In this document: piece after piece, positions 58,637-64,000 of the stretch
Position numbering within the stretch: the first letter of the stretch is position 1
Layout of the letters: each line of letters opens with the position of its first letter
Assembly: GCF_014243395.1 (NCBI RefSeq)
Contig: NZ_JACLCP010000003.1
Location: forward strand, 372,001 to 436,000
Source: Winogradskyella flava
GTDB taxonomy: Bacteria > Bacteroidota > Bacteroidia > Flavobacteriales > Flavobacteriaceae
Direction: 5' to 3'
Length of the DNA stretch: 64,000 nt
Position numbers and translations under genes: made by a program
Notes under the pieces: generated by a model
What the model saw: the letters and a program-made list of their open reading frames with translations, nothing else
Told to the model about the DNA's origin: nothing
The model's database searches: none

Positions 58637-60583
58637 ATGAAAATTATGTTTAGATGTTTGCTTCTGATGCTTTTGGCATTCAATTTTTCTTTTGGACAGG
58701 ATAAGGACGATGTATTATTAACAGTTGATGGAGATCCAATAATGACATCCGAATTTTTGAGGGTTTATAATAAGAACTTAGACTTAGTTAAAGATGAAAG
58801 CCAAAAGGATATAGATGGCTATTTAAAACTATTTACAGAGTATCAATTGAAATTAAAGGAGGCTAAGCGATTAAAGCTTAATGAAGATGCCAAATACCAA
58901 CGCGAATTCTTGAGATACAAAAAGCAGCTTACCAAAAACTACCTTTCTGAGAATAAAGTCACTGACGTGCTTGTTCAAGAAGCCTATGATCGCAGTAATA
59001 TCGATATTAAGGCGTCACATGTATTGGTCCGACTAGACGAAAATGCTAAGGATACATTGAGCGCATATAATCAAGTACTTACTTTAAGAGAGCATTTACT
59101 AAACGAGGGTTTTGATAAGTTAAAGAAAGAAGCACATGACGGTAAAACGGTATTCGTTGAAGATTTGGGTTATTTTTCGGCATTTAAGATGGTTTATAAT
59201 TTTGAAACTGCCGCATACAATACAGCAGTAGGTGAAATATCCATGCCATTTAGAACACGGTTTGGGTATCATGTCGTCAAAGTTGATGACAAGCGACCAT
59301 CTAGAGGAACGATTACCGCTGCACACATCATGATAGCCTTGCAACAGAAAGATTCGTTATTGGATCCGGAGGAAAGAATCAATGATATTTATAAAAAAAT
59401 GCAGCAAGGAGAGAGTTTTGAGTCATTAGCAAAGCAGTTCTCGGATGATAAGAGTTCTGCGGCTAAAGGAGGTCAGTTAGCGCCCTTTAAGAGCGGTCAA
59501 CTGAGTTCAACTAAATTTGAGGATGAAGCTTTTACCCTAAAAAATGATGGCGATATCAGTGAGCCTTTTAAAACGGAGTATGGATGGCACATTGTAAAGC
59601 GTATCAGCCTAAAACCAATTCAACCTTTAGAAGATTTAAAGCCATCATTGGAGTCTAGAGTAAAACGGGATTCTAGGTCTAAGCTTATAAATGCTGCTAT
59701 GGTAAAAGAGCTTAAAAAGCGTTACGAGATTTCTTATAATTCAAATGCGAAAGCCTACTTTGAATCGTTGCTAACCAACAATTATTTTACACGCTCATGG
59801 AGATTGCCCGAGGATTTCAAAAAAGATGAAGAGCTTTTTAAGATTAATGATAGATCATTTACCTATAATGAGTTCGGTCGTCATTTAATGTCTGCTCAGC
59901 GCATTTATATGAATAAAAATACGGCTTTCTTAAATATCATTGATAAAGAGTTTGAGAGCTTTTTCGAAAAGTCCATACTACAATTTAGAGAAGACAACCT
60001 TGAATTGGAGAATAAAGATTTTGCAGATATTCTCAAAGAATACAGAGATGGTTTATTGCTATTTGATTTAATGGAAAAGGAAGTCTGGAACAAGGCAGCA
60101 AAGGACACTGTAGGTTTAGAGGCTTATTACGAAAAATATAAATCCAAATACCAGTGGAATGAAAGGGTTAAGGTGGTTATGGCATCTTCAGCAGATAAGG
60201 CAGTTGCCGAACAGGCTGCAAAAATGATGAAGAGAAATAAGAGCGAAGATGATATCAATAATGCACTTAACACAGAAAAAGAGAAGAACGTCATTTTCAC
60301 AAAAGGAACCTTCGACTTCAATGACAATAAGTTGCCAGACGATTTTGAGACTAAGAAAGGTGTCTCTAAAATATATGAGAACAATGAAGCGTTTCATGTT
60401 ATAGAAGTCAATGATATTTTACCAGCAGGAGTAAAGACTCTAGAAGAAGCCAAAGGAAATGTCATTAACGATTACCAAGCAGAACTTGAAACGAATTGGA
60501 TAAAAGATCTCCATGACCGCTTTAAAATAGAAGTGAATGAAAAAGCTTTGAAGAAAGTGAAGAAGAAAATTAAAAAACAATAG
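58637..60583 (+). CDS. Periplasmic peptidyl-prolyl isomerase with two PpiC/parvulin domains
   Basis: From ATG 58637 a 648-residue protein with a signal peptide (LLLMLLAFNFSFGQDK), an N-terminal SurA-like chaperone part, and two parvulin domains, one around KASHVLVRLDENAKDT with RTRFGYHVVKVDD and one around AAHIMIALQQKDSLLDPEE with FKTEYGWHIVKRIS. A long helical C-terminus follows. It probably folds outer-membrane proteins. It is the first of three such genes in one operon. Confidence 0.9.
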   Translation: MKIMFRCLLLMLLAFNFSFGQDKDDVLLTVDGDPIMTSEFLRVYNKNLDLVKDESQKDIDGYLKLFTEYQLKLKEAKRLKLNEDAKYQREFLRYKKQLTKNYLSENKVTDVLVQEAYDRSNIDIKASHVLVRLDENAKDTLSAYNQVLTLREHLLNEGFDKLKKEAHDGKTVFVEDLGYFSAFKMVYNFETAAYNTAVGEISMPFRTRFGYHVVKVDDKRPSRGTITAAHIMIALQQKDSLLDPEERINDIYKKMQQGESFESLAKQFSDDKSSAAKGGQLAPFKSGQLSSTKFEDEAFTLKNDGDISEPFKTEYGWHIVKRISLKPIQPLEDLKPSLESRVKRDSRSKLINAAMVKELKKRYEISYNSNAKAYFESLLTNNYFTRSWRLPEDFKKDEELFKINDRSFTYNEFGRHLMSAQRIYMNKNTAFLNIIDKEFESFFEKSILQFREDNLELENKDFADILKEYRDGLLLFDLMEKEVWNKAAKDTVGLEAYYEKYKSKYQWNERVKVVMASSADKAVAEQAAKMMKRNKSEDDINNALNTEKEKNVIFTKGTFDFNDNKLPDDFETKKGVSKIYENNEAFHVIEVNDILPAGVKTLEEAKGNVINDYQAELETNWIKDLHDRFKIEVNEKALKKVKKKIKKQ

Positions 60584-60588
60584 TCTTT

Positions 60589-61440
60589 TTGAAAAAATCC
60601 CTCTACATAATTACATTGAGTTTATTGGTTTTTGGTTGTGATTTGTTCAAGAAAACGGATGATCGTAAACCAATAGCAAGAGTAAATGACACCTATCTGT
60701 ATGAAGATGATATTGCTGGTGTAGTGCCTGATGGGGCTACAAAAGAGGATAGTACACTATTGGTAAATGCCTTTATTAATAGATGGGCCAGACAGTTGTT
60801 ACTCATGGATGGTGCACAACTTAACCTATCTGAGAATAAACAGGAAGAATTTTCAAAATTAGTTAAGCAGTACCAAAATGACTTGTACACTAAGGCATAT
60901 TTAGAGGCTTTGGTAAAGAAAAATATAGACACTACCGTTCAGTCCGACGAAACACAAGTGTTTTATGAAGCTAATAAGGAATCTTTCAAGCTAAATGATG
61001 ACTTGTTGCAATTTAGATATATTAGTTTACCCTTAAATCCAATTGATTTTGATACCATTGAGAAGCGATTTAAAAGATTTAAGGCTAGTGATAAGCAGTA
61101 TCTAGATTCAATTTCTGTGCATTTCAAATCGTACTCACTTAACGATTCGCTTTGGGTGAAATTCAGCCAGGTTGTAGAGAAAGTTCCTGTAGTGAATTCA
61201 GAAAATAAAAATCAACTGTTAAAAAAATCTAATTTCTTACAGCTCAAAGATTCATTAAACCTATATTTGATGCAAGTTAATGACGTGCGCCTGCAGAACG
61301 ATTATGCGCCCTTGGAATACGTTATACCGTCAATAAAACAAATTGTTATAAACAAGCGTAAGCTCGAGCTCATAAAGCAACTCGAAAATGATATTACAAA
61401 AGATGCCATTAAAAATAATCAATTTCAGATATATAACTAG
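60589..61440 (+). CDS. SurA-like lipoprotein without a clear parvulin domain
   Basis: The 283-residue lipoprotein (LSLLVFGCDLFKKTD) starts at TTG 60589, five bases after the previous stop. It resembles the N-terminal chaperone part of SurA (RKPIARVNDTYLYEDDIAGV, RQLLLMDGAQLNLSENKQEE) but lacks the usual parvulin core. Its 3' end overlaps the following gene by about 38 bases. Probably a helper or substrate-binding subunit. Confidence 0.78.
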   Translation: MKKSLYIITLSLLVFGCDLFKKTDDRKPIARVNDTYLYEDDIAGVVPDGATKEDSTLLVNAFINRWARQLLLMDGAQLNLSENKQEEFSKLVKQYQNDLYTKAYLEALVKKNIDTTVQSDETQVFYEANKESFKLNDDLLQFRYISLPLNPIDFDTIEKRFKRFKASDKQYLDSISVHFKSYSLNDSLWVKFSQVVEKVPVVNSENKNQLLKKSNFLQLKDSLNLYLMQVNDVRLQNDYAPLEYVIPSIKQIVINKRKLELIKQLENDITKDAIKNNQFQIYN

Positions 61441-62845
61441 AGCAGCGATTCTTAGCTGCTTTTTTGCATTTAATAGTTTAAACGCGCAGGAAATTATCTC
61501 AGATGAAGATCCAGTTGCAAAGAAAAAAGATAGTGTAATCAATACATCTAGAATCAAGGCAGATGGTGTTGCTGCCGTAGTTGGTGATTACATCGTTTTA
61601 GAATCTGATCTAGATCGCGAAATTGCTCAGCTAGAAGCACAAGGTGCTGATTTATCTGGTGTAACACGCTGCGAACTTTTTGGCAGTTTACTTGAGAAAA
61701 AATTATACGCTCACCAAGCTATACAAGATAGTGTTATTGTCAATGAATTATATATTCAATCTCTTGTAGACCAACAAATACAAGGTATTTTGGCACAAAC
61801 CAATGGTGATATGCAAGGTATGTTGAAATTTTACAAAAAAGATTCGGAACAAGCACTTCGTGATGAGATGTATGAGATCAATAAGAACAATTATTTATCT
61901 CAAGAAATGCAGAAAAAGGTGATCCAGGATATCGAAGTAACTCCAGAAGAGGTAAGACAGTTTTTCAACGCTATTCCAAAAGATGAAAGACCAACTTTTG
62001 GCACAGAACTTAAAGTAGCTCAGATTGTAATTATACCCGAAGTCACAGAAGAGGCGAAGCAAGCAGCCATAGATAAGTTAAAGGGCTTTAAAAGAGATGT
62101 TGAGGAAAATGGTGCAAGTTTTACAACTAAGGCATTATTTTATTCTGATGATGGCGGTTCTAAAAATAATGGTGGTTTGTTACCTACCATGAACAGAAAG
62201 CGACCTAGAATGGTTAAGGAATTTAGGGATGTTGCTTTTAATTTGGAAGAAGGAGAGATATCAGAACCATTTAAAACTGATTTTGGTTATCATATTGTAT
62301 ATCTAGAAAAAATCCGTGGGCAAGAGTATGATGTAAGGCATATTTTAATTCGTCCTGAATTAACTCAAGACGCCATTCAGAAAGCAAAAGATGAAATAGA
62401 CGTGGTAAGAGAGAAAATTGTAGACGGAAGTATTTCTTTTGCTGCAGCGGCTTTTGAGTTTAGTGATGAAAAGGAAACGAAGTTCGAAGGTGGTCAATTA
62501 ACCAATCCTACAACGCAAGATTTCAATTTTGAGCTGACTAAGATGGATACGGAAATGTACACACAGATTCAAGGTTTAAAGGATGGAGAAGTTAGTGAGG
62601 TCATTCAAGATGAGGATAGGATTAATAGCATTAAGTTTAAAATCATGACGGTCACAGATAGAATAGATGACCACGAGGCAGATTTTGCAAGAGACTACTT
62701 AAAAATTAAAGAACTAGCATTGCAAGACAAGCAAATTAAGGCTATTGAAAAATGGCAAAAAGAGACTATCTCAGAAACTTATATTAAAATTAATGGAGAA
62801 TATAGAGATTGTGATTATCAAAGCAATTGGTTAAAAACACAATAG
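61403..62845 (+). CDS. surA: SurA-like periplasmic peptidyl-prolyl isomerase
   Basis: From ATG 61403 a 480-residue protein with a signal peptide (AILSCFFAFNSLNAQE), SurA N-domain (DGVAAVVGDYIVLESDLD) and two parvulin domains, one with VAQIVIIPEVTEEAKQ and FKTDFGYHIVYLEK, another with VRHILIRPELTQDAIQ. It should act in outer-membrane protein folding. The start may be ATG 61388 instead; both lie inside the previous gene. Confidence 0.92.
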   Translation: MPLKIINFRYITRAAILSCFFAFNSLNAQEIISDEDPVAKKKDSVINTSRIKADGVAAVVGDYIVLESDLDREIAQLEAQGADLSGVTRCELFGSLLEKKLYAHQAIQDSVIVNELYIQSLVDQQIQGILAQTNGDMQGMLKFYKKDSEQALRDEMYEINKNNYLSQEMQKKVIQDIEVTPEEVRQFFNAIPKDERPTFGTELKVAQIVIIPEVTEEAKQAAIDKLKGFKRDVEENGASFTTKALFYSDDGGSKNNGGLLPTMNRKRPRMVKEFRDVAFNLEEGEISEPFKTDFGYHIVYLEKIRGQEYDVRHILIRPELTQDAIQKAKDEIDVVREKIVDGSISFAAAAFEFSDEKETKFEGGQLTNPTTQDFNFELTKMDTEMYTQIQGLKDGEVSEVIQDEDRINSIKFKIMTVTDRIDDHEADFARDYLKIKELALQDKQIKAIEKWQKETISETYIKINGEYRDCDYQSNWLKTQ

Positions 62846-62848
62846 CAT

Positions 62849-63802
62849 ATGTCTGATGTAACCATTATTGAAAACTTCGTTAACAAGTATAAGGCTCTAA
62901 AGCAAGAGATCGCCAAGGTTATTATTGGTCAAGATGATGTTGTTGACCAAATTTTGATCTCCATATTTTCGGGAGGACACTCCCTGCTAATAGGTGTTCC
63001 TGGATTGGCAAAAACGTTGATGGTGAATACCATTGCTCAGGCATTAGGCTTAGATTTTAAGCGTATTCAGTTTACTCCAGATTTAATGCCAAGTGATATT
63101 CTAGGAAGTGAAATCTTAGATGAAAATCGTCACTTTAAATTCATTAAGGGACCCATTTTTGCCAACATAATTTTGGCCGACGAGATCAACAGAACACCAC
63201 CAAAAACGCAAGCTGCTTTATTGGAAGCTATGCAAGAGCGTGCTGTAACGGTAGCAGGCCATCAGTACAAATTAAATTTGCCATACTTTGTTCTAGCGAC
63301 TCAAAATCCAATTGAGCAAGAAGGGACTTACCCATTACCTGAGGCACAATTAGACCGCTTCATGTTCGCCATTAGATTAGAATATCCATCTTTTCAGGAG
63401 GAAGTGGATGTTGTAAAAGCGACAACGACAGATGTTCAAATGTCCGTTAATTCCTTATTTACGGCTCAGGAAATTATAGATTTTCAAAACGTTATACGTC
63501 GTATTCCTGTAGCCGATAACGTTGTGGAGTATGCGGTTTCCTTGGTGAGTAAAACAAGGCCAAATGCAGATACTGCCGCAGATATTGTTAAGGAGTTTGT
63601 AGATTGGGGAGCGGGTCCAAGAGCTTCACAGAATTTAATTCTTGCAGCTAAAACACACGCTGCAACTATTGGGAAATTCTCACCAGATATTGAAAACATA
63701 AAAGCTGTAGCTACTGGAATTCTAAGGCACAGAATAATAAAAAATTACAAAGCTGAGGCAGAAGGGATAACGGACGAAAGAATTATTCAAAGCCTGTTTT
63801 AA
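62849..63802 (+). CDS. MoxR-family AAA+ ATPase
   Basis: The 317-residue AAA+ protein has Walker A GVPGLAKTLMVNT, Walker B IILADEINRTPPKTQ, sensor 1 LATQNPIEQEGTYPLPEAQL and a C-terminal lid with RASQNLILAAKTHA. MoxR ATPases help fold or load partner proteins, often with DUF58 and VWA proteins encoded next. Here it follows surA after three bases, and the usual DUF58 gene does not directly follow. Confidence 0.93.
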   Translation: MSDVTIIENFVNKYKALKQEIAKVIIGQDDVVDQILISIFSGGHSLLIGVPGLAKTLMVNTIAQALGLDFKRIQFTPDLMPSDILGSEILDENRHFKFIKGPIFANIILADEINRTPPKTQAALLEAMQERAVTVAGHQYKLNLPYFVLATQNPIEQEGTYPLPEAQLDRFMFAIRLEYPSFQEEVDVVKATTTDVQMSVNSLFTAQEIIDFQNVIRRIPVADNVVEYAVSLVSKTRPNADTAADIVKEFVDWGAGPRASQNLILAAKTHAATIGKFSPDIENIKAVATGILRHRIIKNYKAEAEGITDERIIQSLF

Positions 63803-64000
63803 TTGGCAGTATAATCCCTGACCCTAAATTCAGAATTATTCTAAATAATACTAACTGTTAAATTATTAAACAACATTAATTTTTACTGTTAATCTTCAAT
63901 CTAATTGATAGTTTTTTGATTCAATTATGAGTTATTTTCAAAGAATCTTCAATTTCGTTACATATTTTCAAATACCCTTTGAATTTTGTATTTTTGTGCT
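63803..64000. other. Non-coding tail after the MoxR gene with repeated short motifs
   Basis: The stretch holds a near copy of the TTAGAA-TTT-TTCTAA palindrome (CAGAATTATTCTAA at 63831-63844), two ACTGTTAA copies (63854 and 63885) and a -7-like TATTTTTG at 63989-63996 at the edge, so a further promoter and gene probably begin past the window. An open frame from ATG 63927 is not convincing. Confidence 0.5.

Noticed and set aside
63927-64000. Start of a gene at ATG 63927 running off the window
   Set aside because: Base composition and the TATTTTTG box within it look like promoter DNA, and the 24 codons seen are Phe-rich without family resemblance. It cannot be excluded.

Overview
The window comes from an AT-rich genome of the phylum Bacteroidetes, most likely a marine member of the Flavobacteriaceae. 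The signs are: many short-signal lipoproteins and Bacteroidetes-only families (DUF4252, DUF4199, YHYH, a type IX secretion C-terminal domain), genes without Shine-Dalgarno sequences, promoters of the TTG-N19-TAnnTTTG type (clearest before rpmE2, rpmH and the SurA operon), and a myxol/saproxanthin-type carotenoid gene set. No rRNA, tRNA, CRISPR array, insertion sequence or prophage was seen. It reads as chromosomal core and family-level accessory DNA.

Region by region. 1-1206: a cut rRNA methyltransferase (RsmB family). 1299-5510: an extracytoplasmic-function (ECF) sigma factor, a small membrane anti-sigma-like protein and a membrane-anchored Spy/CnrX-like sensor, then an EF-hand protein, a YHYH lipoprotein, a MORN-type lipoprotein and an SCO1-type copper/thiol protein. 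Four promoter-like elements with identical 24-base spacing tie these genes into one regulon; this is the most striking signal in the window. 6639-8263: a second, mirror-image sigma/anti-sigma/Spy module. 8457-18120: ABC exporter, phosphoglucomutase, glycosyltransferase, ribosomal protein L31, a GlmU-like protein, a PD40 protein, a 16-unit 7-bp tandem repeat and an orphan peptide-binding lipoprotein. 18236-27476: mtaB, lytic transglycosylase, cardiolipin synthase, rpmH, and a carB lacking the usual C-terminal allosteric domain. 27491-29460: a SatD/DUF3307/thioesterase operon with three phased 20-bp iterons upstream. 29464-36133: rmuC, then a vitamin B12 uptake locus with a cobalamin riboswitch before the TonB receptor and a divergent FecCD-type ABC transporter. 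36164-40402: an S41 protease and a third ECF operon with two DUF4252 proteins. 40399-50155: purB, a haem-binding-domain protein, a helix-hairpin-helix lipoprotein, a glycosyltransferase, a large plug-domain protein, an XRE regulator pair with a visible operator, and a sirtuin without zinc cysteines. 50283-58407: TrmH methyltransferase, VOC protein, DEAD-box helicase, and the carotenoid operon crtD-cruF-crtY. 58546-63802: three SurA/PpiC-type periplasmic chaperones in a row followed by a MoxR ATPase.

Three ECF sigma systems in 40 kb, each with a membrane-anchored partner and exported small proteins, give the window a strong envelope-sensing theme, supported by the cardiolipin synthase, transglycosylase, SurA-type folding factors and many lipoproteins. 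Functions are read from motifs and family memory only; no database search was run.
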